Assembly (NCBI GenBank): GCA_903900235.1
Contig: CAIUMH010000093.1
Coordinates: forward strand, 62,001-126,000
Direction of reading: 5' to 3'
DNA from: an uncultured Actinomycetes bacterium
Lineage (GTDB): Bacteria > Actinomycetota > Acidimicrobiia > Acidimicrobiales > RAAP-2
DNA: 64,000 nucleotides
Position numbers and translations under genes: made by a program. This document shows positions 18,535 through 27,179 of the stretch, piece after piece. Numbering within the stretch: position 1 is the stretch's first letter; each line of letters opens with the position of its first letter. A model generated the notes under the pieces. It had not been told where the DNA came from and ran no database searches. It saw only the letters and a program-made list of their open reading frames with translations.

Positions 18535-18865
18535 AAATGATCGACTCACCCCGGCACATTGAGTGAAATGCCTCCAACCGGGACCCCCTTCTCGATCCAA
18601 GGCTGGCATGTCAACGTCCCTCACGGTGACCCGCTTGTCGCTGCGCTTCCCGGATGGCAGATCCACTCAGTGGCTCAGTGATCGGTGACCCTCTGTTCAC
18701 CACAGGAGTGTGCGGGCGAGCACGGATCAGAGGATGGCTCCCAATGTTTCGTCGAAACTGCCAACATTCGAGCCGTTTTGCGGGCTTCTCAGCCTCTGGT
18801 CAGAACGAGACCCGAAGGGAGACTTGGGGTTTGAGGATCGAGATTCTCCGAATGTTGGTGAGGAG

Positions 18866-18939
18866 TGGGCCGTACAGGACTTGAACCTGTGACCCCTTGC
18901 GTGTCATGCAAGTGCGCTACCAGACTGCGCCAACGGCCC
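18866..18939 (-). tRNA. tRNA-Val (GAC anticodon)
   Basis: The 74-nt minus-strand sequence folds as a tRNA. Acceptor stem GGGCCGT pairs with ACGGCCC, D-stem GCGC/GCGC, anticodon stem CTTGC/GCAAG around loop ATGACAC giving GAC, and T-arm ACAGG TTCAAGT CCTGT. Discriminator A is followed by CTC, so CCA is not encoded. Confidence 0.96.
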
Positions 18940-18987
18940 CAATAGCCGCCAGACTAGCACCACCAGCGGGGCAGCCTGATCCCGGAA

Positions 18988-19707
18988 TCACACCCCGAAG
19001 AGCTTCTCTCCAGCAATCGGCCAATCAAATTCGTCAGGAAGAAGACCATCTCCGAATTGCCGGAGTCGGTAGTCGTGCATCCCCTCAGCCCAACCCTGGT
19101 GCCACTCCCATTGCGCTTCGGTCATGCGGACTAGATCCGTCGCAAGCAGCCTTCTGAACTTCACCGTCTGCGCCTCAAGAACCCGAACGGAAGCAATCGC
19201 ATCACCCGAGGCGTCATGGGCCGCCTCATTGATGACGCCATAACGCTCACACACATCAGAGAGCCGCGAACGCTTTCGGTCACTGAATAGCTTTCGCTCA
19301 ATCACCAAGGGATCGAGAACGGGACCCTTCCAGCCAGCGGCCAAAAGTCCGGGTCGCCCCATCGCCTTCAGGCGAGCGTCGATCATGGTGAGGTCATACT
19401 GCAGGTTGAATCCCACCACCGGGACACCTCGGCGTGACGCGTCGAGAAGTGCGGATGCCACCTCATCGACAGCATCGCTCATTGCCATTCCCTCCGCCAT
19501 CGCTCGCTCAGTGCTGATGCCATGCACCGCTGCCGCCCCGTCGGGGATCTCTCGCTCGGGATTCACGAGCTCTGCCCGGCTTCGGATGATTTGGTGGTCC
19601 TCGAACCAGACAAGAGCGAATGACACCGGTACGTCCTCGAACTTGTCGATGCCCGTGGTCTCGAGGTCAAAGGCGAGCATCTCGCCGTCGATCCAGGTAG
19701 TGGTCAT
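18988..19707 (-). CDS. DnaQ-like 3'-5' exonuclease
   Basis: 239 aa DEDDh exonuclease. ExoI motif is LAFDLETTGID, ExoII is VVGFNLQYDLTMID, and ExoIII is AAHDASGDAIAS, giving the four acidic residues and His. It resembles stand-alone exonuclease-domain proteins of Actinobacteria (DNA polymerase III epsilon-like) more than RNase T. I start at the ATG at 19707 (MTTTW), just before the domain. It lies directly upstream of tRNA-Val on the same strand. Substrate could be DNA or RNA. Confidence 0.9.
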   Translation of the reverse strand: MTTTWIDGEMLAFDLETTGIDKFEDVPVSFALVWFEDHQIIRSRAELVNPEREIPDGAAAVHGISTERAMAEGMAMSDAVDEVASALLDASRRGVPVVGFNLQYDLTMIDARLKAMGRPGLLAAGWKGPVLDPLVIERKLFSDRKRSRLSDVCERYGVINEAAHDASGDAIASVRVLEAQTVKFRRLLATDLVRMTEAQWEWHQGWAEGMHDYRLRQFGDGLLPDEFDWPIAGEKLFGV

Positions 19708-19747
19708 GCGAGGGAGTATTCCATGGCCGTGTCGCAGCAATTCCGAA

Positions 19748-20188
19748 TCAGCCGTGATTGGCGCTGGCTTCGAGCGCAGCACGCATCTGCTCGTGAACGA
19801 CGTTGATCGCTTTGAGCGGCCGGATCATCACCTTGAACTCGATGATCTTGCCGTCTGCGTCAACGGTGATCATGTCGATCCCATTCACCAAGATCCCACT
19901 CATCGTGGTCTCAAACTCAAGCACGGCATGATCACCATCGACGATGCGCTTGACGTAGCGGAATCCCGTCGAGGACTCCCCATGTCCTCCGCCTTCATCC
20001 TTCGGTTTTCCAGCCAGCGTCATTCCTGCAGCAGCGAGGTACATCTTTGTCACTTCTCGTCCAACTTGTGGGGTGAAGACGATGGGCGACAAGAACACGC
20101 AATCTTCGTGGAGAAGCTCGTCGAGACCTCCCGGAAGATCCCCGTGCAAGTAGGACTCCCATTTCGCCATGACCTCGTCGATCAGCAT
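19748..20188 (-). CDS. SnoaL/NTF2-like protein
   Basis: 146 aa cone-shaped alpha+beta barrel family. Visible features are an N-terminal helix (EVMAKWESYLHG), the LLHEDCVFLSP segment, and the strands AVLEFETTMSGILVNGIDMITVD, which hold the Asp-Met motif typical of SnoaL-like proteins. The family covers isomerases, hydrolases and ligand-binding proteins; no catalytic role can be read here. The ATG at 20188 gives the family's usual length. Divergent to the nuclease gene at 20291. Confidence 0.82.
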   Translation of the reverse strand: MLIDEVMAKWESYLHGDLPGGLDELLHEDCVFLSPIVFTPQVGREVTKMYLAAAGMTLAGKPKDEGGGHGESSTGFRYVKRIVDGDHAVLEFETTMSGILVNGIDMITVDADGKIIEFKVMIRPLKAINVVHEQMRAALEASANHG

Positions 20189-20290
20189 GTCGACCCCTCT
20201 CGTTACTGCGATCTGCAAAGCCTAGGTCGGCACGGTCCGCCGATTCGGGCATCGACGCACCGGTCACACCCACCGACTAGGAACGGTCCC

Positions 20291-21229
20291 ATGGAAGCCA
20301 TCTCGGATCACTCCCCCACGACAGCGAAGCCACTTCGACTCTCTCCTTCAAGCGCCAAGGACTTCCTCACGTGCCCGAAGCTCTTCCACTACAAGGCCAT
20401 CGAGAAGCGGCGCACTCCTCCGACGATCGCCACCACTCGGGGCTCCTTGTCGCACGCGGTACTCGAACGTCTCTTCGACTTCTCCAACGAACAACGCCAA
20501 ACACCCGATGCCGCTCTCGCCCTGATCGACCCGTGCTGGCAGATCATGGTGGAACCCTTCGTCGAGCGAGGCACACTTGAGCCCGACTCGATCGCCGCGT
20601 TCACCCGTGATGCCGATGACGGATGGGTTGGCGATCTCGACCTCGATTCGTATGAGGCCACCCGCAAGCTCACCAGCGCCGCCGACTACAGGGAGCTTGC
20701 TCCAGCAGGGTCAGCCGAAGAGACGGAGATCTTGGAGTACGCGGCGAAGATGATCACCAACTACTTCCGAGTCGAGCGACCGTGGAACTTTGATCCCGAA
20801 GATCGAGAGTTGAAGCTCTTCGTCGAGATCGATGACGTACCTCTGATTGGCTACATCGACCGACTTGATCGCTATGTCACCGGCGACAACGAGGAGCGCT
20901 GGGTTATCAGCGACTACAAGACCGGGAAGGTCCCGAGTGAGCGGTATCTCGACGAGAACTTCTTCGCCATGCGCCTCTACGCACTCATGCTGGCCGAGCA
21001 GATCGACATCGTCCCCCACTCGCTGCGGCTGATCTTCGTGGGTGCTGAACCCAAGGATGCCATCAAGCCGAAGCTCGTCGATCAGAAGCTCCTTGATGAC
21101 ACCCGGGTGGAGATCGCCCGGATCTGGTCACAGGTGAACGCATCTGTGGCCTCCGGGGACTGGCCGACGAACAAACAGCGTCTTTGCGACTGGTGCGACT
21201 TCAAAGCCGAATGCCCCGCCTGGACCTGA
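20291..21229 (+). CDS. RecB/Cas4-like PD-(D/E)XK nuclease with Fe-S Cys motif
   Basis: 312 aa. The nuclease core has IGYIDRLDRY (Asp), then VISDYKTGKVP (D..K), and an N-terminal helix LSPSSAKDFLTCPKLFHY. One Cys near the N-terminus (TCPKLF) and three near the C-terminus (CDWCDFKAEC) fit the 4Fe-4S staple of AddB/Cas4-type nucleases. No helicase part and no cas genes are nearby, so this is the stand-alone RecB-family exonuclease common in Actinobacteria. ATG at 20291 begins just before the domain. Confidence 0.9.
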   Translation: MEAISDHSPTTAKPLRLSPSSAKDFLTCPKLFHYKAIEKRRTPPTIATTRGSLSHAVLERLFDFSNEQRQTPDAALALIDPCWQIMVEPFVERGTLEPDSIAAFTRDADDGWVGDLDLDSYEATRKLTSAADYRELAPAGSAEETEILEYAAKMITNYFRVERPWNFDPEDRELKLFVEIDDVPLIGYIDRLDRYVTGDNEERWVISDYKTGKVPSERYLDENFFAMRLYALMLAEQIDIVPHSLRLIFVGAEPKDAIKPKLVDQKLLDDTRVEIARIWSQVNASVASGDWPTNKQRLCDWCDFKAECPAWT

Positions 21230-21591
21230 TCACCGCCGACGTCGAGTGATGCCGGTGCCGATCGTTGCGTGGAGTGACGATCGAATGGAAGACCCAGACG
21301 AATGCACTCTTCGAACCGTTGAACCGAGGTCGCCCTCGGTCTCCCATCCCGGCGAAGCCTCGATGGAGGAAACCACCGCACAACGGGCGCTACCAGTCGT
21401 GATCGTGTCGGTCACGAGCTGCTGGTCGTTGGCTCGTGAGGCCCCGAGAAGCACCAGCCGACTCGGCCGACGCAAAGATCTCCTTGCAACCGGGCATCGT
21501 TCGCCCCAATGGCACTCCGGCAACCGGTTGGCGCCTTCACCGATTTTCTCGCCGTGACCATCATCTCTTCTCGCGCAGCGGCACAGCTCGG
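21230..21591. other. Intergenic region without a recognised gene
   Basis: 362 bp between the convergent nuclease and lipoprotein genes. No credible gene, RNA or repeat seen. Confidence 0.3.
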
Positions 21592-22281
21592 TCAGCCGAA
21601 GCGCACCCGTACAACGGTCGCTTCGAGGACCGATCCATCCTTCGCCGACCTGATGAAGAGCACGACTGCCCCCGCTTGGGCTGTCGGACTGCTGAACGAG
21701 AGGGATCCGCTGAACGGGCCTCGCGAGGTGCTGCCACCAGTGACGAAACCAGCCCCCAGCGGGTGTGTCACATCATCGGATCGCACCTGCGCTTGGACCG
21801 TTCCCTCAAAGGCCACCGAAGTTCCTGCGAGTACTGCTGGGGACTTGAGCGCGGCATCCCAGATCGGCTGCGCCAAGGAGATATCTGCTGCCGCAGCGCC
21901 GAGGACCCACCACGAGTTGTCTGCGCCGAGCTGGCGAACCAAGACCGTCGTCTCTGGTCCGGTCGCACTCGCTCGCACGGAGACCTCGCCAGATCGGGCA
22001 TCGCCCTGCTTGAACGGTCCGATTATCGGAGCCGTCATGTGCAGGTAGTCCGAAGCGAACCCCTTGGTGGCATCGGTGGGCGTCGAATATCGAACGTTGC
22101 TCGCCGCCCACGGCCACACGGCAGTCGAGAGGGCCGCAGCGATCGAGGTGCTCGTTGGAGCCCGAGTGGTCGAGGCCTTGGTCGAGGTCGACGAAGGGTG
22201 CGATGCCACACCCCCGCACCCCACCGACACGATTGTCACTGCCATCAGCACAACACCAACGCGGAAACTTGATGTTCGCAT
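21592..22281 (-). CDS. Lipoprotein with Gmad2-like immunoglobulin domain
   Basis: 229 aa. The N-terminus MRTSSFRVGVVLMAVTIVSVGCGG has a lipobox (VGC), so the mature protein is lipid-anchored on the outer face of the membrane; the ATG at 22281 was chosen for this. A Ser/Thr-rich linker follows. The last 90 residues (SPAVLAGTSVAFEGTV..., GPFSGSLSF, AKDGSVLEATVVRVRF) match the pattern of the Gmad2 domain found in spore-germination and secreted proteins. The middle part has a second beta-rich region. Function unknown. Confidence 0.75.
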   Translation of the reverse strand: MRTSSFRVGVVLMAVTIVSVGCGGVASHPSSTSTKASTTRAPTSTSIAAALSTAVWPWAASNVRYSTPTDATKGFASDYLHMTAPIIGPFKQGDARSGEVSVRASATGPETTVLVRQLGADNSWWVLGAAAADISLAQPIWDAALKSPAVLAGTSVAFEGTVQAQVRSDDVTHPLGAGFVTGGSTSRGPFSGSLSFSSPTAQAGAVVLFIRSAKDGSVLEATVVRVRFG

Positions 22282-22467
22282 GCTGCTGAACCTAGTGAGG
22301 AAATCACCCCATTGGGGGTCGACAACGATTGTCGGCACACGACTACCGGCATCGTCGGAGCATCTTGATCCCAGATCGGTCCGGTGATGTGAGTGAATGG
22401 CGCCGGTTTCCCGTCGTCGCCTCGGCGACGACACGACATACTCTTCGTGGGTTGTCGTGCCCAGCGA

Positions 22468-23748
22468 TTACCCGTTCGCCGGAGGAGCAGGCATACCCGG
22501 CCTGCCACCTGGACGATGCCCGCCCGGGGGGCCACCAATCTGAATCCCGCCGGTGGGGTTCTTCCAGTCAACCTTGGTGCTGGCGTTCAACGGCACCTGC
22601 CAGACCAGGCCGAGGCACATCTCATCGGACGTCCCATCGCCCCACGTCACGAAGTGCGGGGGCAACTTCCGCAGCTGTGGGAGCTCCTGAGCCAGCGTCG
22701 GGTCATAGGTGCAACTGACCTTGAGCGTGTCACCGGGGGACACTTTGATCCACGGCTTGATATTGATGGCATTTTGGTAGTTGAAGTCATAGTTCGGCAC
22801 ATCGAGGACCGTCTTGGCATGGGCAGTACCGTCATTGAGGGTGATCGACAACGCCTTCCCCAGGAGATGCATGTGCGGTGCGGCGCGCACGATGTAGCCC
22901 GCAGTCCTGACCCTCCACGTGCACGTTGTCGTGTTGCCGATCGGCGGGTTGGCTGGATTCTGGCCGCAGATCGTCTCGAGACCAGCGTCGAAGGTGGTCA
23001 TATAGGACCCGAAGCGCTTGGCCAAGTTCTTGAGCTCCACCGAGCGGTCACAGCGTGGCCCAGTGACCCCTGTCGGGCATGGGATGTTGGGCACAGCGGG
23101 GAGTGGCTGGATGGATGTTGGGCGCAAATTGGCTGACGCAGGGACGGTGTCGAGCTGCACGTGAGGAGTAACCGGAAGATCGCCAGCGAGGAGGTTGTAA
23201 TGGACCTGCATGATGATCAGGCTGCCCTTGGGCAGCGGTGTCCCTGTGGTCAGCGGCATCACGTCCTTGCCGTGGCCTGGCGCCCAGGCACTCAGCCACG
23301 GCATGGCGAGGAACTGGGCGATCCCGGTTCCGAGCACCGGAGGCTCGCCAAAGCAGGTCCAACCCTTGCCGTGGTCATCGGCCGTCTTGGCGGCACGCAC
23401 CAGCTTGGGTGGGACCAGAAACAAGATGGCGTGATGAACCTCAGCGACGGACTTGCCGGTGCCGGGGAAGAACTGACTCGACACGATGAACGAGTTCTGC
23501 TTGACCTGAGGGTTCACAAGGGTGCAGTGATAGTCGTCCGTACCACCATTGATCGCCTGAGGTGTGTAGCCGGTCGTTGATGCCATGTTCAGCGTCGTCA
23601 CCGGCGCTCCGTCAACCGTGGCGCTCGGCGTAGACGAGGAGCATGCGCTCAGCATGGTCGACCCGATGACCAGAGCGAGAACCGGTGCCATCAGTCGCAA
23701 GAGTGACGTTCCCCCTGTTGCGGCGTTCGTGCTCTGCATCTTGTTCAC
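22468..23748 (-). CDS. Lipoprotein resembling type II copper ascorbate-dependent monooxygenase (PHM-like)
   Basis: About 426 aa. A lipobox (MLSAC) follows the hydrophobic helix. All six copper ligands of the peptidylglycine-monooxygenase/DBH fold appear in order: HH in EVHHAILF (about 105-106) and His in MQVHYNLL (about 183) for CuH; HxH in APHMHLLG (about 292 and 294) and Met in SDEMCLG (about 377) for CuM. Cysteines for disulfides are present (CTYDP, CTW). The C-terminal tail is Gly/Pro-rich. Start is GTG at 23748 with AGGAGG four bases upstream; the ATG at 23739 is the alternative. It lies 132 bp downstream of a TetR regulator. Substrate unknown. Confidence 0.82.
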   Translation of the reverse strand: MNKMQSTNAATGGTSLLRLMAPVLALVIGSTMLSACSSSTPSATVDGAPVTTLNMASTTGYTPQAINGGTDDYHCTLVNPQVKQNSFIVSSQFFPGTGKSVAEVHHAILFLVPPKLVRAAKTADDHGKGWTCFGEPPVLGTGIAQFLAMPWLSAWAPGHGKDVMPLTTGTPLPKGSLIIMQVHYNLLAGDLPVTPHVQLDTVPASANLRPTSIQPLPAVPNIPCPTGVTGPRCDRSVELKNLAKRFGSYMTTFDAGLETICGQNPANPPIGNTTTCTWRVRTAGYIVRAAPHMHLLGKALSITLNDGTAHAKTVLDVPNYDFNYQNAINIKPWIKVSPGDTLKVSCTYDPTLAQELPQLRKLPPHFVTWGDGTSDEMCLGLVWQVPLNASTKVDWKNPTGGIQIGGPPGGHRPGGRPGMPAPPANG

Positions 23749-23880
23749 AAATCCTCCTCGGCGGCCGACTGCTGACGACAACACTTTCTTGCCAGCCAAC
23801 AAGAAAATAACACTGTCACTGCGCTTCGGCCAGTCACGGTGCAACTCGCCCTCCAGCAACCCAACGCGCCGAGCAACCGA

Positions 23881-24516
23881 TCAGACTGCAGGTCGAGTGA
23901 TTCCTCGCATCAAAATATCGACCACCGTAGCGACATAGGTCTCAGGATCGAGCGGTCCAACCACTGGATCGAAGGCCTCAGACAGAGCAACACGGGCGAA
24001 GGGTGCGGCGGCACCCTCTGCGAGGAAGAAGTACTCCCGAAGCGAGATCGGCCAGATCGCTCCCGCCTCAACAAGGCGATCAAGGAGCGCCTTGGTGCGA
24101 ACAAGGCCGGGCTCGAGCACCCGTGCGAAGAGCTCGTCCATCCGTTCCGACCGGTAGAGACTTTCGCTCACAAGGAGACGGCCGAGATTCTGGTGCCGTC
24201 GCGTCGTCACGATAAATGCCCGGAACGATTCTCGGAGTGCCTCAAGGTCGCCCCCCTTGGCGGTGGCTTCGGTAGCCAATTCCTCATGGAACTTGGCAAT
24301 CGCATGATCCACCGCCGCCCAGTAGAGCTGATCCTTGGATCCGAACCGCTGCCGGACTGCTTCGTGGCTGAGTCCGAGGTCCTTGTTGAGATTCCTGATG
24401 GACGTCGCTTCGAAACCCAAGCTGGCGAAGGCCTCAAGCGCGGCAGCGAGGATCTCGCCGTCTGTCCGAATCTGGGGTCGTCCTCTTGGTCGGACTGTCG
24501 CCACGTCGTCCCCCAT
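23881..24516 (-). CDS. TetR-family transcriptional regulator
   Basis: 211 aa. N-terminal HTH: ILAAALEAFASLGFEATSIRNLNKDLGLSHEAVRQRFGSKDQLYWAAVDHA is the standard TetR arrangement, and the rest is a helical ligand-binding domain (FFLAEGAAAPFARVALSEAF). The ATG at 24516 is chosen because the HTH begins 20 residues on; in-frame ATGs further upstream are possible. It sits just upstream of the copper monooxygenase gene on the same strand and may control it. Confidence 0.88.
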   Translation of the reverse strand: MGDDVATVRPRGRPQIRTDGEILAAALEAFASLGFEATSIRNLNKDLGLSHEAVRQRFGSKDQLYWAAVDHAIAKFHEELATEATAKGGDLEALRESFRAFIVTTRRHQNLGRLLVSESLYRSERMDELFARVLEPGLVRTKALLDRLVEAGAIWPISLREYFFLAEGAAAPFARVALSEAFDPVVGPLDPETYVATVVDILMRGITRPAV

Positions 24517-25083
24517 CGTCGGCTTGGTGTTCTTGATTCTAGTGACCATCAACATCACGACGATTGAGCCTGCCGGCCTGACCAATCTTCGCGCCCGAGG
24601 GTGCCGTGGGCGATAGTCACATCGGTCTCAACGCGCGATGCCGTAATAGAAGCAGCCCAAGGCGGGGGCGTGGAAGCGTGACGTCGCAGTGAAACGCCGG
24701 TTGGGTCCTTCGATTTCAGAGCACCTTCGACGTCCGACCATGACATGCGTCGAGCTGGGCATTCGAGAGCAGATTTCCGATCGCTTCGCACTCTCCGAAG
24801 ATTCCATAATCATCCAAGGCGTCGCCGACCAGGGTCGAGCGGCCCTTTGCCGCTCCGATGACCTGCGTGGGGACCGCATGATCGTGGTAGATCTCGTTAC
24901 CCTACGGATGGCCTTGTCGTTACCGGGGGGCTCGCATGTCCCCGCATCTCTTCCCTCGCCGTCGAGAGTTCCGTTGGCACCACCGAATCGTTGAGCACTC
25001 GAATGCCGGCGAGACCAGCGCCGCGGGGGTCATGGCGGGTGTCGGCCTGGTCGGGAGGACCCACGAGATGTTCGGGGCGACGA
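24517..25083. other. Gene-poor stretch
   Basis: First part of a gap of about 1 kb before the aldo-keto reductase. No credible complete gene; lower-GC composition than the neighbours. Fragments of earlier genes may be present but no homology can be named. Confidence 0.3.
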
Positions 25084-25371
25084 TCAAGTTGGGATTGCGG
25101 TCAAAGTTCGCCGCAGGTCCGCTCGGCTTTTGTAATAGATCCCAGTCGGACGGGCGATCGGGAGGTCATTCTTTGCTAGGGGCCGATAGCCAACCGCGAC
25201 GGTGAACCGGTACCTGGCTCCTACCCACCGATCGGCACTCTCGACGACGACCTTGGTCACCCAATTCCCAGTCGTGGATGAAAAATCTATCCATGTCCCT
25301 GGGCCGAATGCACCGCCGATAGTCAGGTTCGAACACTGGGTCGTGGTCACATGCGAATCGGCGAAACCCAC
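25084..25371 (-). CDS. Hypothetical small protein or gene remnant
   Basis: 95 codons open. The middle (GTWIDFSSTTGNWVTKVVVES, then RYRFTVAVGYRPL) reads like beta strands of an exported protein. No SD, signal peptide or known family. It could be the remains of a longer secreted protein or chance. Confidence 0.25.
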   Translation of the reverse strand: MGFADSHVTTTQCSNLTIGGAFGPGTWIDFSSTTGNWVTKVVVESADRWVGARYRFTVAVGYRPLAKNDLPIARPTGIYYKSRADLRRTLTAIPT

Positions 25372-25540
25372 CTAGGGCGCAGAGGAAAGATTTCCATCAC
25401 CAAGGGTAGAGCCAGGAGAGGCGCCGGACTCAGCCGCCGAGATTGATCCCACTCAACCCCCTGAGAATGCAGGCATGAGACTGTTGACGACGCCATGGTG
25501 AACCACAGGTCTGGCGATGATCACTGGTAGGGTCCGCGCC

Positions 25541-26527
25541 ATGGACATGGACCACCACACCCTTCCCGGCAGCGATCTCGCACTCCCCCTCCTTGGCGTC
25601 GGCACGTGGGCGTGGGGTGACTCGTCAACCTGGGGCATGGGCTCGTACGACACATCACTGACCGAGGAGACCATCACCGAGGCGTGGAATGCCTCGATCG
25701 ATGCCGGCGCCACGCTGTTCGACACCGCCGAGGTCTATGGATCAGGCGAGTCCGAGCGGATTATTGGCCGACTCCTTGCCGCCGACCCCGAACGAGCCTC
25801 GAAGGCAGTCTTAGCGACGAAGTTCATGCCCTCGCCGTGGAAGCTGAATGTTCGTGGCGCCCTGATGGCAGCACTCACCGCATCATTGAGCCGCCTCGGC
25901 ATCGAGAAGGTGGCGCTCTACCAAATCCACGGCCCCATCAGCCTCCGGAGCCACGCAGCACTCGCCGAAGCCCTCGCTTCCGCCCATCAGGCTGGTCTCG
26001 TCGAAGCAGTTGGCGTGTCGAACTACTCCGCCAAAGAGACGCGAAGCATCGCCAAGGAACTCGAGAAGCGGGGATTGCGTCTCGCCACCAACCAGATCGA
26101 GTTCTCACTCCTACGTCGCTCCCCTGAGACCGGCGGCCTTCTGGCAACCTGTGCTGAGCTCGGTGTGATTCCTCTCGCCTACTCCCCCATTGGCCAGGGA
26201 AGACTGACCGGCAAGTACTCGGTGGCTACCCCGCCTCCGGGAAAGCGAAATTTCAGCGACCATCCCATGGAGGTCGTGGACAAGGTTGTCGGGGAGCTCC
26301 GAGCCGTCGGCGAAAAGCACGGAGGCAAGCTTCCCAGCCAAGTTGCCCTCAACTGGATCATTGCCAAGGGTGCCATCCCGATTCCCGGAGCGAAGAACCT
26401 CCTTCAAGCACAAGAGAACGCAGGCGCACTCGGATGGAGTCTCGATGGTGACGATGTCGAACGCCTTGATGCCGCAGCGCTCGGCGGCATCAGGAGTCTC
26501 CAGAATCGGATCTGGCAGCACGGGTAA
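25541..26527 (+). CDS. Aldo/keto reductase
   Basis: 328 aa TIM-barrel NADPH-dependent oxidoreductase. Catalytic tetrad: Asp and Tyr in LFDTAEVYGSGESE, Lys in VLATKFMPSP, His in YQIHGPIS. The C-terminal cofactor motif is IPIPGAKNLLQAQENAGAL. The family reduces aldehydes and ketones; sequence resembles the plant-type AKR proteins acting on pyridoxal or small aldehydes. ATG at 25541. Stands alone between two gene-poor stretches. Confidence 0.9.
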   Translation: MDMDHHTLPGSDLALPLLGVGTWAWGDSSTWGMGSYDTSLTEETITEAWNASIDAGATLFDTAEVYGSGESERIIGRLLAADPERASKAVLATKFMPSPWKLNVRGALMAALTASLSRLGIEKVALYQIHGPISLRSHAALAEALASAHQAGLVEAVGVSNYSAKETRSIAKELEKRGLRLATNQIEFSLLRRSPETGGLLATCAELGVIPLAYSPIGQGRLTGKYSVATPPPGKRNFSDHPMEVVDKVVGELRAVGEKHGGKLPSQVALNWIIAKGAIPIPGAKNLLQAQENAGALGWSLDGDDVERLDAAALGGIRSLQNRIWQHG

Positions 26528-27115
26528 TCGCAGGTGCCATGCTTCAGATGCACGACCCCAAGGCCTGAACCCGGTCACGATACCTAGGCCGCCGTTCGGC
26601 CTTCCAGACAAGGGGGCTGAGTTCCAGGGTCGGCTCTCCCGAGCCGCTCCATCAGGCCCGAACGTGCACGATCTCCGCCGTCGAACTGGACTTCGACCCT
26701 GACCCATGGACCAACTCGACTCGCAGCCGAAGATCTAGATCGCCGGTCATGCGCCGGCCAGAATGATGCATGAATCTAGATCGGCCTTCCGCCATGTCAG
26801 CGGAGACCTCCTACGAGGCTCGACAGGGATCACTTCCAAGTCGGTCTGCAACCACTCGCGCCATCCTGCCGATGGGCTTCTGTCACCCCGCAACCGACGC
26901 ATGTGGCCACCTGGCACCATGTCCAGTGTGCGCTCCGACCTCGAGCGACCTGATCAGGGCTCGGCTCACGAAGGCTCCCCTCGGCTCCCCTTGGTCGCAT
27001 CCGTGAGGGGTGAGTGTCACGCCGACTTTCGGCCTTTGATCGTCTGCCGCCGACGGCATCATCGCCAATTCGCTCCATCAAGCAGTCCACCATGGCTTCC
27101 CCCGAAACGAGACGC
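26528..27115. other. Intergenic region, nothing recognised
   Basis: About 590 bp between the reductase and the LAXTG protein. Contains two nearby copies of ATCTAGATCG (around 26733 and 26773) but no gene that I can support. Confidence 0.35.
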
Positions 27116-27149
27116 GAGAGGACCCGGATCACCAGATCCGGGTCCTCTC
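27116..27149 (-). terminator. Terminator hairpin of the glycine-rich LAXTG gene
   Basis: Arms 27116-27129 and 27136-27149 are perfectly complementary over 14 bp with a six-base loop. It lies 31 bases after the stop of the minus-strand gene, and on that strand the hairpin is followed by GCGTCTCGTTTCGG, moderately T-rich. Rho-independent-like. Confidence 0.8.
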
Positions 27150-27179
27150 AGGTTCCGAAGGGCTCAGCGAGCCCGATCG

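Noticed and set aside
19385-20290. Plus-strand extension of the RecB-like nuclease over the NTF2-like and DnaQ genes
   Set aside because: The nuclease domain begins at 20291; upstream codons are antisense to two genes with clear domains.
20291-21229. Cas4-like nuclease as part of a CRISPR system
   Set aside because: No cas1, cas2 or repeat array is near; single RecB-like nucleases are common in Actinobacteria.
26701-26790. Repeated ATCTAGATCG as a mobile-element end or operator
   Set aside because: Only two short copies, no associated gene or hairpin of useful length.
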